In this document: positions 12,601 to 26,305 of the stretch, piece by piece
How the letters are laid out: each line of letters opens with the position of its first letter
Numbering within the stretch: the stretch's first letter is position 1
Source of the DNA: Antedon mediterranea
Lineage: Eukaryota > Echinodermata > Crinoidea > Comatulida > Antedonidae
NCBI RefSeq assembly: GCF_964355755.1
Contig: NC_092680.1
Coordinates: forward strand, 10,705,001 to 10,769,000
Direction: 5' to 3'
DNA length: 64,000 bases
The notes under the pieces: model-generated
Database searches by the model: none
Seen by the model: only the letters and a program-made list of their open reading frames with translations
What the model was told of the DNA's origin: nothing
Translations under genes and position numbers: made by a program

Positions 12601-15281
12601 TTAAATTGAAAATAAATATTGTTTATCAGAAACAAAGTTGCATAAGATTATTTTTCATTGATTGATCATCCATTCATATAAATAGACTATTATCAGCTCT
12701 TCAGTCATCTACTGGTTTGTGGCGTAGCGGGTAATGCTCAAGTTTGAGTGCTCGCAGTAGTGTGTTCGCACCTCTAAGGATATTTTTATTTATTTTTTTT
12801 TTAAATTGAAAATAAATATTGTTTTTGAAAGTGAGATATTTTGAGGGTTGTAAATGTCAGGCCTAAACAAGTGGACCTTTTTTAAAATCAGAAAGAAAGT
12901 TGCATGGCATTATTTTTTCATTGATTGATCATTCATTTCATATAAATAGACTATTATCAGCTCCTCAGTCATCTATTGGTTTGTGGCGTAACGGGTAATA
13001 CTCAGGTCTGAGTGCTCTCGGTAGTGGGTTCTAACCTCTAGGGATATTTCTTTTTTCTTTTTTTTTTAATTGAAAATAAATATTTTTTTTGAAAATGAGA
13101 TATTTTGAGAGTTATAAATGTCAGGCCTAAAGAAGTGGACCTTTTTTAAAATCAGAAACAAAGTTGCATGGCATTATTTTTCATTGATTGATCATTAATT
13201 TCATATTATCAGCTCTTCAGTCATCTACTGGTTTGAGGCGTAACGGGTAATACCCAGGTTCGAGTGCTCTCAGTAGCGGGTTCCAACCTCTAGGGATATT
13301 GCTTTTTTTTTTAAATTGAAAATAAATTTTCTTTTTGATAGTGAGATATTTTTATGGTTGTAAATGTCATGCCTAACCAAGTTGAAAATAAATATTGTTT
13401 TTGAAAGTGAAATATTGTTATAGTTGTAAATGTCAGGCCTAAACAAGTGGACCTTTTTTAAAATCAGAAACAAAGTAGACTATTATCAGCTCTTCACTCA
13501 TCTACTGGGTTGTGGCGTAACCGGTAATGCTCAGGGGTGAGTTCTCTCAGTAGTGGGTTCGAATCTCTAGGAATATTTTTTCTTTTTTTTTTAATTGAAA
13601 ATAAATATTGTTTTTGATAGTGAGATATTTTTATGGTTGTAAATGTCATGCCTAACCAAGTCGACCTTTTTAAAAATCAGAAATGAAGTTGCATCGCATT
13701 ATTTTTCATTGATTGATCATCCATTCATATAAATAGACTATTATCAGCTGTTCAGTCATCTACTGGATTGTGGCGTAACGGGTAATGCTCAGGTTTGAGT
13801 GCTCTCAGCAGTGTGTTTGAACCTATATAGGTTTTTTTTTTCTTTTTTTTTTCATTGAAAATAAATATTGTTTTTGAAAGTGAGATATTGTTATGGTTGT
13901 AAATGTCAGGCCTAAACAAGTGGACCTTTTTTAAAATCAGAAACAAAGTTGCATAATATTATTTTTCATTGATTGATCATTTATTTCATATAAATAGACT
14001 ATTATCAGCTCTTCAGTCATCTACTGGTTTGTGGCGTAACGGGTAATGCTCAGGTTTGGGTTCTCTCAGCAGTGGGTTCGAACCTATATGGGTATCTTTT
14101 TTCTTTTTTTTTTAAATTGAAAATAAATATTGTTTTTGAAAGTGAGATATTTTGAGGGTTGTAAATGTCATGCCTAACCAAGTGGACCTTTTTTAAAATC
14201 AGAAACAAAGTTGCATAACATCATTTTACATTGATTGATCATTCATTTCATATAAATAGACTATTATGATCTCTTCAGGCATCTACTGGTTTGTGGCGTA
14301 ACGGGTAATACTCAGGTCTGAGTGCTCTCAGTAGTGTGTTCGCACCTCTAAGGATATTTTTATTTATTTTTTTTTTTAAATTGAAAATAAATATTGTTTA
14401 TCAGAAACAAAGTTGCATAAGATTATTTTTCATTGATTGATCATCCATTCATATAAATAGACTATTATCAGCTCTTCAGTCATCTACTGGTTTGTGGCGT
14501 AGCGGGTAATGCTCAAGTTTGAGTGCTCGCAGTAGTGTGTTCGCACCTCTAAGGATATTTTTATTTATTTTTTTTTTAAATTGAAAATAAATATTGTTTT
14601 TGAAAGTGAGATATTTTGAGGGTTGTAAATGTCAGGCCTAAACAAGTGGACCTTTTTTAAAATCAGAAAGAAAGTTGCATGGCATTTTTTTTTCATTGAT
14701 TGATCATTCATTTCATATAAATAGACTATTATCAGCTCCTCAGTCATCTACTGGTCTGTGGCGTAACGGGTAATACTCAGGTCTGAGTGCTCTCGGTAGT
14801 GGGTTCTAACCTCTAGGGATATTTCTTTTTTCTTTTTTTTTTAATTGAAAATAAATATTTTTTTTGAAAATGAGATATTTTGAGAGTTGTAAATGTCAGG
14901 CCTAAAGAAGTGGACCTTTTTTAAAATCAGAAACAAAGTTGCATGGCATTATTTTTCATTGATTGATCATTAATTTCATATTATCAGCTCTTCAGTCATC
15001 TACTGGTTTGAGGCGTAACGGGTAATACCCAGGTTCGAGTGCTCTCAGTAGCGGGTTCCAACCTCTAGGGATATTGCTTTTTTTTTTAAATTGAAAATAA
15101 ATATTGTTTTTGATAGTGAGATATTTTTATGGTTGTAAATGTCATGCCTAACCAAGTTGAAAATAAATATTGTTTTTGAAAGTGAAATATTGTTATAGTT
15201 GTAAATGTCAGGCCTAAACAAGTGGACCTTTTTTAAAATCAGAAACAAAGTAGACTATTATCAGCTCTTCACTCATCTACT
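9692..15281 (+). repeat. Higher-order repeat within family C
   Basis: Groups of seven or eight ~260-bp units repeat as larger blocks. A marker unit with CTGGGTTGTGGCGTAACCGG recurs near 9693, 11468, 13504 and 15281. The spacings are about 1775, 2036 and 1777 bp, and the middle block has one extra ~261-bp unit. A deletion-fused unit (AACCAAGTTGAAAATAAAT) recurs near 11340, 13376 and 15150. The blocks are almost identical, which points to recent unequal exchange. Confidence 0.85.
10179..10292 (+). promoter_or_regulatory. Representative family C pol III-like transcription unit
   Basis: One unit is given as the example. TATAAATA lies at 10179-10186. Box A TGGCGTAACGGG at 10222-10233 matches the tRNA box A consensus TRGCNNARYNGG at all 12 positions. 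Box B GGTTCGAACCT at 10265-10275 fits GGTTCGANNCC except for its last base. The boxes are 31 nt apart. A run of eight T (10285-10292) follows within 10 nt and would stop pol III. If transcription starts 8-12 nt before box A, as in tRNA genes, TATAAATA falls near -30. The body does not fold into a convincing cloverleaf because the T stem is poorly paired, so it is tRNA-like rather than a decoding tRNA. Transcription is inferred. Confidence 0.6.
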
Positions 15282-16689
15282 GGGTTGTGGCGTAACCGGT
15301 AATGCTCAGGGGTGAGTTCTCTCAGTAGTGGGTTCGAATCTCTAGGAATATTTTTTCTTTTTTTTTTAATTGAAAATAAATATTGTTTTTGATAGTGAGA
15401 TATTTTTATGGTTGTAAATGTCATGCCTAACCAAGTCGACCTTTTTAAAAATCAGAAATGGAGTTGCATCGCATTATTTTTCATTGATTGGTCATTCATT
15501 CATATAAATAGACTATTATCAGCTGTTCAGTCATCTACTGGTTTGTGGCGTAACGGGTAATGCTCAGGTTTGAGTGCTCTCAGCAGTGTGTTCGAACCTA
15601 TATGGGTTTTTTTTTTTTTTTTTTTCATTGAAAATAAATATTGTTTTTGAAAGTGAGATATTGTTATGGTTGTAAATGTCAGGCCTAAACAAGTGGACCT
15701 TTTTTAAAATCAGAAACAAAGTTGCATAATATTATTTTTCATTGATTGATCATTTATTTCATATAAATAGACTATTATCAGCTCTTCAGTCATCTACTGG
15801 TTTGTGGCGTAACGGGTAATGCTCAGGTTTGAGTGCTCTCAGCAGTCGGTTCGAACCTATATGGGTATTTTTTTTATTTTTTTTTTAAATTGAAAATAAA
15901 TATTGTTTTTGAAAGTGAGATATTTTGAGGGTTGTAAATGTCATGCCTAACCTAGTGGACCTTTTTTAAAATCAGAAACAAAGTTGCATAACATCATTTT
16001 ACATTGATTGATCATTCATTTCATATAAATAGACTATTATGATCTCTTCAGGCATCTACTGGTTTGTGGCGTAACGGGTAATACTCAGGTCTGAGTGCTC
16101 TCAGTAGTTGGTTCGAACCTCTAGGGATTTTTCTTTTTTCTTTTTTTTTAATTGAAAATAAATTTTTTTTTTTAAATGAGATATTTTGAGGGTTATAAAT
16201 GTCAGGCCTAAAGAAGTGGACCTTTTTTAAAATTAGAAACAAAGTTGCATGGCATTATTTTTCATTGATTGTTCATTAAATTCATATTATCAGCACTTCA
16301 GTAATCTACTGGTTTGTGGCGTAACGGGTAATACCCAGGTTTGATTGCTCTCAGTAGCGGGTTCCAACCTATAGTGATATTGCTTTTTTTCTTATTGAAA
16401 ATAAATATTTTTTTTTAAAATGAGATATTTTGAGGGTTGTAAATGTCAGGCCTAAAGAAATGGATCTTTTTTAAAATCAGAAACAAAGTTGCATGGCATT
16501 ATTTTTCATTGATTGATCATTCATTTCATATAAATAGACTATTATGAGCTCTTCAGTCATCTACTGGTTTGTGGCGTAACGGGTAATGCTCAAGTTTGTG
16601 TGCTCTCAGCATTGGGTTCGAACCTCTACGGATATTTTTATTTTTTTATAATTATTTTTTTTAATTGAAAATAAATATTGTTTTTGAAA

Positions 16690-17707
16690 TCAAATACATG
16701 TAAAAAGACTGCCATAAAGCCTCCAAAAGAAGTCAATGTGCTCCTTCGTATTCAGTACTCATGGGTGAGCTTCTTTTCCACCTGGAGTTCTTTTCGAGAG
16801 CTGCTGGGTTCTCGCCCGGAAAATGTTTTATTTACATGATTTGAACAATATTCTAATGTAAATATTACCAGCATCAAAATTTAACAGTGTGGCGTGTTGA
16901 CCGCGAATGATTAACATATTATCTTCCCCATAATACACGTGCACAAGCTCATTTGCATAACAACCACGAGGCATACCAAACTGTTTAAAATAAAGAAAAT
17001 AGAGTTGCACAGACACCCGCCTGAAAATGGTACTTACATGATTTGAAATTATATGAAACAAAATATATAAGACTAACAAGGACAATAGAGCTTGTCCCCG
17101 GAAAGTGCACCTATTCATTGAAATATGAAATTAAATACTACTAGCCCACCATGTTTGGGGCAGAGCTAATAATGAAAATAGAGCCCAGAATTGCACTTAT
17201 ACTTATACTTATTACCATACATAATCACCTATGATATTTATGATTATTTGTTAAAAATTCAACTATCCAGATGCGAATTCAAAAGTTTAGGTAGAGTTTT
17301 CTACTTTAAAAACTCGACTTCGTATACGCCTAAGGCCTAGCCCGGCGGCGGAATTAGTCTAAGTTTCGAAATCGGTCTGGAAATCGGCATCTTTGCAAAT
17401 GTTCTATATTTGATCTATTTCACTCTCCATTAACCCAATACAAAAATCATCGGAGACAAATTATCTGTTTAAAACATGTTTATGCTGGGACGGTGCGGCC
17501 ATACACACCAACTACCATCCATAAATGTTTATTCATAACATATTACAATACAATATCTTGCATGAATCGGACATTTCGCTACCAATGTAGCAACATTGAT
17601 TAACAAAATCAAAATTCAACAGTGTGGCGTGTTGACCGCGAATTACTAACAATACCATCTTTCACACTACACCTGCAAAAAACTCATTTGCATAATAACA
17701 AACGGCA
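16690..17707 (+). repeat. Block D, copy 1 (spacer between C and A arrays)
   Basis: A ~1-kb non-tandem block starting AAATCAAATACATGTAAAAAG and ending AAACGGCATATG. It always separates a family C array from a family A array (also at 36034 and, inverted, 53524-54201). It contains an internal imperfect duplication of ~100 bp carrying ACAGTGTGGCGTGTTGACCG at about 16883 and 17619. A minus-strand frame at 16828-17118 ends in a tail kept in all three copies (MPRGCYANELVHVYYGED and on), but no family is recognised. Coding is unproven. Confidence 0.8.
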
Positions 17708-17785
17708 TATGATGTTAGCACAATATATGTGCATAAATGGCAATATTATATAGCATAATTTTTGAATTTCAAAAAGTGGAAATTT

Positions 17786-17845
17786 TGGCAATTTTTCGAA
17801 AAAATTTCAATGGTCCCCCGCAGCAAAATTTTCGAAAAATTGCCA
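17786..17845. repeat. Representative hairpin in each family A unit
   Basis: Arms at 17786-17802 (TGGCAATTTTTCGAAAA) and 17829-17845 are perfectly complementary over 17 bases. The 26-base loop contains TGGTCCCCCGCAG. Most family A units in the window keep this inverted repeat, often with matching changes in both arms. Confidence 0.8.
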
Positions 17846-19099
17846 AATTTCGACCCTTTTATTTTTTGACATAACTAGTTACGATGGCTCTATAAGATGA
17901 TTCTATCACAATATATTTGTATAAATGCCAATATAATAGCATAATTATTGAATTTTAAAAAGTGGAAATTTTGGCCATTTTTCATAAAAAATTCCTATGA
18001 AATTTTCGCAAAAATGGCCAAATTTCAAACCTTTTATTTTTTGACATAACTAGTTACTCTGGCTGTATAAGATGATGTTAGCACAATATATTTGCATTAA
18101 TGGCAATATTATAGCATAATTTTCGAATTTAAAAAAGTGTAAATTTTCGCCATTTTTCGAATAAAAATCTTATGGTCCCCCGAAGGGAAATTTTCGAAAA
18201 AATTGCCAAATTTAGACCCTTTTATTTTTTGACATAACTAGTTACTATGGCTCTATAAGATGATGTTAGCACAATATATGTGCATAAATGGCAATATTAT
18301 AGCATAATTTTTTAATTTCAAAAAGTAGAAATTTTGGCAATTTTACGAAAAAATTCCTATGGTCCCCCGCAACGGAATTTTCGAAAAATTGCCAAATTTC
18401 GACCCTTTTATTTTTTGACATAACTAGTTACGATGGCTCTATAAGATGATTCTAACACAATATATTTGCATAAATGCCAATATAATAGCATAATTATTGA
18501 ATTTTAAAAAGTGGAAATTTTGGCCATTTTTCGAAAAAATTCCTATGAAATTTTCGTAAAAATGGCCAAATTTCAAACCTTTTATTTTTTGACATAACTA
18601 GTTACTATGGCTCTATAAGATGATGTTAACACAATATATTTGCATAAATGGCAATATTATAATTATAGCATACTTTTTTAATTTTAAAAAGTAGAAATTT
18701 TGGCCATTTTTCGAAAAAATTCCTATGGTCCCCCGCAGCGAAATTTTCGCAAAAATGGCAAAATTTCAAACCTTTTATTTTTGACATAACTAGTTACTAT
18801 GGCTCTATAAGATGATGTTAGCACAATATATGTGCATAAATGGCAATATTATAGCATAATTTTTGAATTTCAAAAAGTGGAAATTTTGGCAATTTTACGA
18901 AAAAATTCCTATGGTCCCCCGCAACGGAATTTTCCAAAAATTGCCAAATTTCGACCCTTTTATTTTTTGACATAACTAGTTACGATGGCTCTATAAGATG
19001 ATTCTAACACAATATATTTGCATAAATGCCAATATAATAGCATAATTATTGATTTTTAAAAAGTGGAAATTTTTGTCATTTTTCGAAAAGAATTCCTAA

Positions 19100-22000
19100 C
19101 GCAGGGAAATTTTCGCAAAAATGGCCAAATTTCAAACCTTTTATTTTTTGACATAATTAGTTACTATGGCTCTATAAGATGATGTTAGCACAATATATTT
19201 GCATAAATGGCAATATTATAGCATACTTTTTTAATTTTAAAAAGTAGAGATTTTGGCAATTTTTCGAAAAAATTCCTATGGCAGGGAAATTTTCGCAAAA
19301 ATGGCAAAATTTCAAACCTTTTATTTTTTGACATAACTAGTTACTCTGGCTGTATAAGATGATGTTAGCACAATATATTTGCAAAAATGGCAATATTATA
19401 GCATAATTTTCGAATTTAAAAATGTGTAAATTTTCGCCATTTTTCGAATAAAATTCTTATGGTCCCCCGAAGGGAAATTTTCGAAAAATTACCAAATTTA
19501 GACCCTTTTATTTTTTGACATAACTAGTTACATAAGATGATGTTAGCACAATATATTTGCATAAATGGCAATATTATATAGCATACTTTTTTAATTTTAA
19601 ACAATGGAAATTTTGACCATTTTTCGAAAAAAAATCCTATGGTCCCCCGCAGCAAAATTTACGAAAAATTTGCCAAATTTCGACCCTTTTATTTTTTGAC
19701 ATAACTAGTTACGATGGCTCTATAAGATGATGCTAACACAATATATTTGCATAAATGCCAATATAATAGCATAATTATTGAATTTTTAAAAGTGGAAATT
19801 TTGGCCATTTTTCAAAAAAATTCCTATGAAATTTTCGCAAAAATGGCCAAATTTCAAACCTTTTATTTTTTAACATAACTAGTTACTATGGCTCTATAAT
19901 ATGATGTTAGCACAATATATGTGCATAAATGGCAATATTATAGCATAATTTTTGAATTTCAAAAAGTGGAAATTTTGGCAATTTTTAGAAAAAAATTCCT
20001 ATGGTCCCGCGCAGCGAAATTTTCGAAAAATTGCCAAATTTCAAACCTTTTATTTTTTGACATAATTAGTTACTATGGCTCTATAAGATGATGTTAGCAC
20101 AATATATTTGCATAAATGGCAATATTATAGCATACTTTTTTAATTTTAAAAAGTAGAGATTTTGGCAATTTTTCGAAAAAATTCCTATGGCAGGGAAATT
20201 TTCGCAAAAATGGCAAAATTTCAAACCTTTTATTTTTTGACATAACTAGTTACTCTGGCTGTATAAGATGATGTTAGCACAATATATTTGCAAAAATGGC
20301 AATATTATAGCATAATTTTCGAATTTAAAAATGTGTAAATTTTCGCCATTTTTCGAATAAAATTCTTATGGTCCCCCGAAGGGAAATTTTCGAAAAATTA
20401 CCAAATTTAGACCCTTTTATTTTTTGACATAACTAGTTACATAAGATGATGTTAGCACAATATATTTGCATAAATGGCAATATTATATAGCATACTTTTT
20501 TAATTTTAAACAATGGAAATTTTGACCATTTTTCGAAAAAAAATCCTATGGTCCCCCGCAGCAAAATTTACGAAAAATTTGCCAAATTTCGACCCTTTTA
20601 TTTTTTGACATAACTAGTTACGATGGCTCTATAAGATGATGCTAACACAATATATTTGCATAAATGCCAATATAATAGCATAATTATTGAATTTTTAAAA
20701 GTGGAAATTTTGGCCATTTTTCAAAAAAATTCCTATGAAATTTTCGCAAAAATGGCCAAATTTCAAACCTTTTATTTTTTGACATAACTAGTTACTATGG
20801 CTCTATAAGATGATGTTAGCACAATATATTTGCATAAATGGCAATATTATATAGCATACTTTTTTAATTTTAAAAAGTAGAAATTTTGGCCATTTTTCGA
20901 AAAAATTCCTATGGTCCCCCGCAGCGAAATTTTCGCAAAAATGGCAAAAAATGTCAAACCTTTTATTTTTAACATAACTAGTTACTATGGCTCTATAATA
21001 TGATGTTAGCACAATATATGTGCATAACTGGCAATATTATAGCATAATTTTTGAATTTCAAAAAGTGGAAATTTTGGCAATTTTTCGAAAAAAATTCCTA
21101 TGGTCCCGCGCAGCGAAATTTTCGAAAAATTGCCAAATTTCAAACCTTTTATTTTTTGACATAATTAGTTACTATGGCTCTATAAGATGATGTTAGCACA
21201 ATATATTTGCATAAATGGCAATATTATAGCATACTTTTTTAATTTTAAAAAGTAGAGATTTTGGCAATTTTTCGAAAAAATTCCTATGGCAGGGAAATTT
21301 TCGCAAAAATGGCAAAATTTCAAACCTTTTATTTTTTGACATAACTAGTTACTCTGGCTGTATAAGATGATGTTAGCACAATATATTTGCAAAAATGGCA
21401 ATATTATAGCATAATTTTCGAATTTAAAAATGTGTAAATTTTCGCCATTTTTCGAATAAAATTCTTATGGTCCCCCGAAGGGAAATTTTCGAAAAATTAC
21501 CAAATTTAGACCCTTTTATTTTTTGACATAACTAGTTACATAAGATGATGTTAGCACAATATATTTGCATAAATGGCAATATTATATAGCATACTTTTTT
21601 AATTTTAAACAATGGAAATTTTGACCATTTTTCGAAAAAAAATCCTATGGTCCCCCGCAGCAAAATTTACGAAAAATTTGCCAAATTTCGACCCTTTTAT
21701 TTTTTGACATAACTAGTTACGATGGCTCTATAAGATGATGCTAACACAATATATTTGCATAAATGCCAATATAATAGCATAATTATTGAATTTTTAAAAG
21801 TGGAAATTTTGGCCATTTTTCAAAAAAATTCCTATGAAATTTTCGCAAAAATGGCCAAATTTCAAACCTTTTATTTTTTGACATAACTAGTTACTATGGC
21901 TCTATAAGATGATGTTAGCACAATATATTTGCATAAATGGCAATATTATATAGCATACTTTTTTAATTTTAAAAAGTAGAAATTTTGGCCATTTTTCGAA

Positions 22001-24150
22001 AAAATTTCTATGGTCCCCCGCAGCGAAATTTTCGCAAAAATGGCAAAAAATGTCAAACCTTTTATTTTTAACATAACTAGTTACTATGGCTCTATAATAT
22101 GATGTTAGCACAATATATGTGCATAAATGGCAATATTATAGCATAATTTTTGAATTTCAAAAAGTGGAAATTTTGGCAATTTTTCGAAAAAATTCCTATG
22201 GTCCCGCGCAGCGAAATTTTCGAAAAATTGCCAAATTTCGACCCTTTTATTTTTTGACATAACTAGTTACGATGGCTCTATGAGATGATTCTAACACAAT
22301 ATATTTGCATAAATGCCAATATAATAGCATAATTATTGAATTTTAAAAAGTGGAAATTTTTGCCATTTTTCGAAAAAATTCCTATGGTCCCCCGCAGGGA
22401 AATTTTCGAATAAATGGCCAAATTTCAAACCTTTTATTTTTTGACATAACTAGTTACTATGGCTCTATAAGATGATGTTAACACAATATATTTGCATAAA
22501 TGGCAATATTATAATTATAGCATACTTTTTTAATTTTAAAAAGTAGAAATTTTGGCCATTTTTCGAAAAAATTCCTATGGTCCCCCGCAGGGAAATTTTC
22601 GAATAAATGGCCAAATTTCAAACCTTTTATTTTTTGACATAACTAGTTACTATGGCTCTATAAGATGATGTTAACACAATATATTTGCATAAATGGCAAT
22701 ATTATAATTATAGCATACTTTTTTAATTTTAAAAAGTAGAAATTTTGGCCATTTTTCGAAAAAATTCCTATGGTCCCCCGCAGCGAAATTTTCGCAAAAA
22801 TGGCAAAATTTCAAACCTTTTATTTTTGACATAACTAGTTACTATGGCTCTATAAGATGATGTTAGCACAATATATGTGCATAAATGGCAATATTATAGC
22901 ATAATTTTTGAATTTCAAAAAGTGGAAATTTTGGCAATTTTACGAAAAAATTCCTATGGTCCCCCGCAACGGAATTTTCCAAAAATTGCCAAATTTCGAC
23001 CCTTTTATTTTTTGACATAACTAGTTACGATGGCTCTATAAGATGATTCTAACACAATATGTTTGCATAAATGCCAATATAATAGCATAATTATTGATTT
23101 TTAAAAAGTGGAAATTTTTGTCATTTTTCGAAAAGAATTCCTAACGCGGGAAATTTTCGCAAAAATGGCCAAATTTCAAACCTTTTATTTTTTGACATAA
23201 TTAGTTACTATGGCTCTATAAGATGATGTTAGCACAATATATTTGCATAAATGGCAATATTATAGCATACTTTTTTAATTTTAAAAAGTAGAGATTTTGG
23301 CAATTTTTCGAAAAAATTCCTATGGCAGGGAAATTTTCGCAAAAATGGCAAAATTTCAAACCTTTTATTTTTTGACATAACTAGTTACTCTGGCTGTATA
23401 AGATGATGTTAGCACAATATATTTGCAAAAATGGCAATATTATAGCATAATTTTCGAATTTAAAAATGTGTAAATTTTCGCCATTTTTCGAATAAAATTC
23501 TTATGGTCCCCCGAAGGGAAATTTTCGAAAAATTACCAAATTTAGACCCTTTTATTTTTTGACATAACTAGTTACATAAGATGATGTTAGCACAATATAT
23601 TTGCATAAATGGCAATATTATATAGCATACTTTTTTAATTTTAAACAATGGAAATTTTGACCATTTTTCGAAAAAAAATCCTATGGTCCCCCGCAGCAAA
23701 ATTTACGAAAAATTTGCCAAATTTCGACCCTTTTATTTTTTGACATAACTAGTTACGATGGCTCTATAAGATGATGCTAACACAATATATTTGCATAAAT
23801 GCCAATATAATAGCATAATTATTGAATTTTTAAAAGTGGAAATTTTGGCCATTTTTCAAAAAAATTCCTATGAAATTTTCGCAAAAATGGCCAAATTTCA
23901 AACCTTTTATTTTTTGACATAACTAGTTACTATTGCTCTATAAGATGATGTTAGCACAATATATTTGCATAAATGGCAATATTATATAGCATACTTTTTT
24001 AATTTTAAAAAGTAGAAATTTTGGCCATTTTTCGAAAAAATTCCTATGGTCCCCCGCAGCGAAATTTTCGCAAAAATGGCAAAAAATGTCAAACCTTTTA
24101 TTTTTAACATAACTAGTTACTATGGCTCTATAATATGATGTTAGCACAAT
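19100..24150 (+). repeat. Higher-order repeat within family A
   Basis: The variant ACATAATTAGTTAC recurs near 19151, 20061, 21160 and 23196, with spacings of about 910, 1100 and 2036 bp, which are whole numbers of ~183-bp units. The blocks between are almost identical, including shared deletions such as GTTACATAAGATGATG. This indicates recent amplification by unequal exchange or rolling-circle reintegration. Confidence 0.8.
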
Positions 24151-24537
24151 ATATGTGCATAAATGGCAATATTATAGCATAATTTTTGAATTTCAAAAAG
24201 TGGAAATTTTGGCAATTTTTCGAAAAAATTCCTATGGTCCCGCGCAGCGAAATTTTCGAAAAATTGCCAAATTTCGACCCTTTTATTTTTTGACATAACT
24301 AGTTACGATGGCTCTATGAGATGATTCTAACACAATATATTTGCATAAATGCCAATATAATAGCATAATTATTGAATTTTAAAAAGTGGAAATTTTTGCC
24401 ATTTTTCGAAAAAATTCCTATGGTCCCCCGCAGGGAAATTTTCGAATAAATGGCCAAATTTCAAACCTTTTATTTTTTGACATAACTAGTTATTCTGGCT
24501 CTATAAGTTGATTCTAACACAATATATTTGCCTAAAT

Positions 24538-26305
24538 AAAGTTTCTTCGAAATGCACAAATTGGTCTAAAACGTTTCCAAATGCGATTTGAAGCTATTCT
24601 AAGCACTTTTGGGTTTTTATGTTATCAAGTTTATTAAAAAATGCACAAAATGGTCTAAAACGTCTCCAAATGCGATTTGAAGCTATTCTAAGCACGTTGG
24701 TGTTTTTATGTTAACAAGTTTTTCCCATTTTGTGATTTTTGAAAAAAACTTGTTAACATAAAAACACCAAAGTGCTAAGAATAGCTTCAAATCGCATTTG
24801 GAGACGTTTTAGATCATTTTGTGCATTTCAATGAAACTTGGTTACACAAAACATCAAAGTGCTTAAAATCACATTAGAAACCGTTTTAGACCATTTTGAG
24901 CATTTCAATAAAACTTTTCACACAAAAACATCAAAGAGCACAAAATAGCTTAATATCGTATTTAAAAACGTTTAAGACCATTTTGTGATTTTCGAAAAAA
25001 TCTGTTAACACAAAACATCAAAGTGTACAAAAAAGCTTCAAATCGCATTTGGAGACGTTTTAGACCATTTTGTGATTTTCGAAAAAACCTGTTAACACAA
25101 AAACACAAAAGTGCTTAGAATAGCTTCAAATCGCATTGGGAGACGTTTTAGATCATTTTGTGCATTTCGATGAAACTTGGTTACACAAAAACATCTAAGT
25201 GCTTAAAATCAAATTAGAAACCGTTTTAGACCATTTTGAGCATTTCGATAAAACTTTTCACACAAAAACATCAAAGAGCACAAAATAGCTTAATATCGTA
25301 TTTAAAAACGTTATAGACCATTTTGAGCATTTCGACAAAACTTTTGCACACAAAACATCAAAGTGTATAGAATAGCTTCAAACCGCATTTAGAGACGTTT
25401 TAGACCATTTTGTGATTTTCGATGAAACTTGGTTACACAAAATCATCAAAGTGCTTAAAATCACAATAGAAACCGTTTTAGACCATTTTGAGCATTTTGG
25501 TAAAACTTTTTCACACAAAACTTCATAGTGTACAGAATAGCTTCAAATCGCATTAGAAACCATTTTAGACCATTTTGAGCATTTCGACAAAACTTTTTCA
25601 CACAAAAAATCAAAGTGTACAGAATAGCTTCAAATCGCATTTGGAGACGTTTTAGACCATTTTGTAATTTTCGAAAAAACATGTTAACATAAAAACACCA
25701 AAGTGTTAAGAATAGCTTCAAATCGCCTTTGGAAACGTTTTAGACCATTTTGTGCATTTCGATGAAACTTGGTTACACAAAAACATAAAATCACATTAGA
25801 AACCGTTTTAGACCATTTTGAGCATTTCAATACAACTTTTCACACAAAAACACCAAAGTGCTAAAGTAGCTTCAAATCGTATTTAAAAACGTTTTAGACC
25901 ATTTTGAGCATTTCGACAAAACTTTTTCACACAAAACATTAAAGTGTACAGAATAGCTTCAAATCGCATTTGGAGGCGTTTTAGACCATTTTGTGATTTT
26001 CCAAAAAACTTGTTAACATAAAAACACCAATGTGCTAAGAGTAGCTTCAAATTGTATTTAAAAACGTTTTAGTCCATTTTGAGCATTTCGACAAAACTTT
26101 TTCACATAAAACATGAAAGTGTACAAAATAGCTTCAAATCGCATTTGGAGACGTTTAGACCATTTTGTGATTTTCCAAAAAAACTTGTTAACATAAAAAC
26201 ACCAACGTGCTAAGAGTAGCTTCAAATTGTATTTAAAAACGTTTTAGACCATTTTGAGCATTTCGACAAAACTTTTTCACACAAAACACCAAAGTGCTAA
26301 GAATA
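24538..26305. repeat. Family B satellite array, copy 2
   Basis: About 20 units of ~87 bp. The first ~185 bp run forward and the rest in reverse, turning at the foldback centre 24699-24768. It sits between forward A units on the left and inverted A units on the right, so A>B>B<A< forms one palindrome. The whole block is nearly identical to 45878-47654. Confidence 0.9.
24699..24768. repeat. Foldback centre, copy 2
   Basis: Perfect 25-base arms at 24699-24723 and 24744-24768 with the same sequence as at 1438, and a ~20-base loop CCCATTTTGTGATTTTTGAA. This is the turning point of the palindrome. Confidence 0.9.

Larger units (their letters stand above)
6084..16689 (+). repeat. Family C tandem array of tRNA-like units (~260 bp), forward
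   Basis: About 37 tandem units by eye, interrupted by a DNA transposon at 8069-9156. Each unit reads: an AT-rich part with CATTGATTGATCATTCATTT, then TATAAATA, then TCTACTGGTTTGTGGCG, then a tRNA-like body with box A TGGCGTAACGGG and box B GGTTCGAACC, then a run of T broken by one C, then AATTGAAAATAAATATTG. Spacing between successive box A motifs is about 255-262 bp. Units differ by point changes and small indels. Short minus-strand open frames (FLILKKVHLFRPDIYN and similar) are an unselected reading of this unit. The array starts abruptly at the broken LINE. Confidence 0.9.
17708..24537 (+). repeat. Family A satellite array, forward
   Basis: About 37 tandem ~186-bp units in one orientation. 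Variants include units lacking the GGTCCCCCGCAG core and units with an extra ATTATA. The minus-strand open frame starting MLTSYYRAIVTSYVKN occurs three times (20803-21012, 21902-22111, 23938-24147). That reflects recent copying of one satellite variant, not a gene. The array ends at the conserved A/B junction. Confidence 0.9.

Noticed and set aside
6783-16242. Many minus-strand frames reading FLILKKVHLFRPDIYN to LRHKPVDD
   Set aside because: These are the antisense reading of the tRNA-like C unit. Lengths vary with indels and no protein family is recognised.
20803-24147. Identical 69-residue frame in three places
   Set aside because: It is one family A variant copied by array amplification, so identity does not imply coding.
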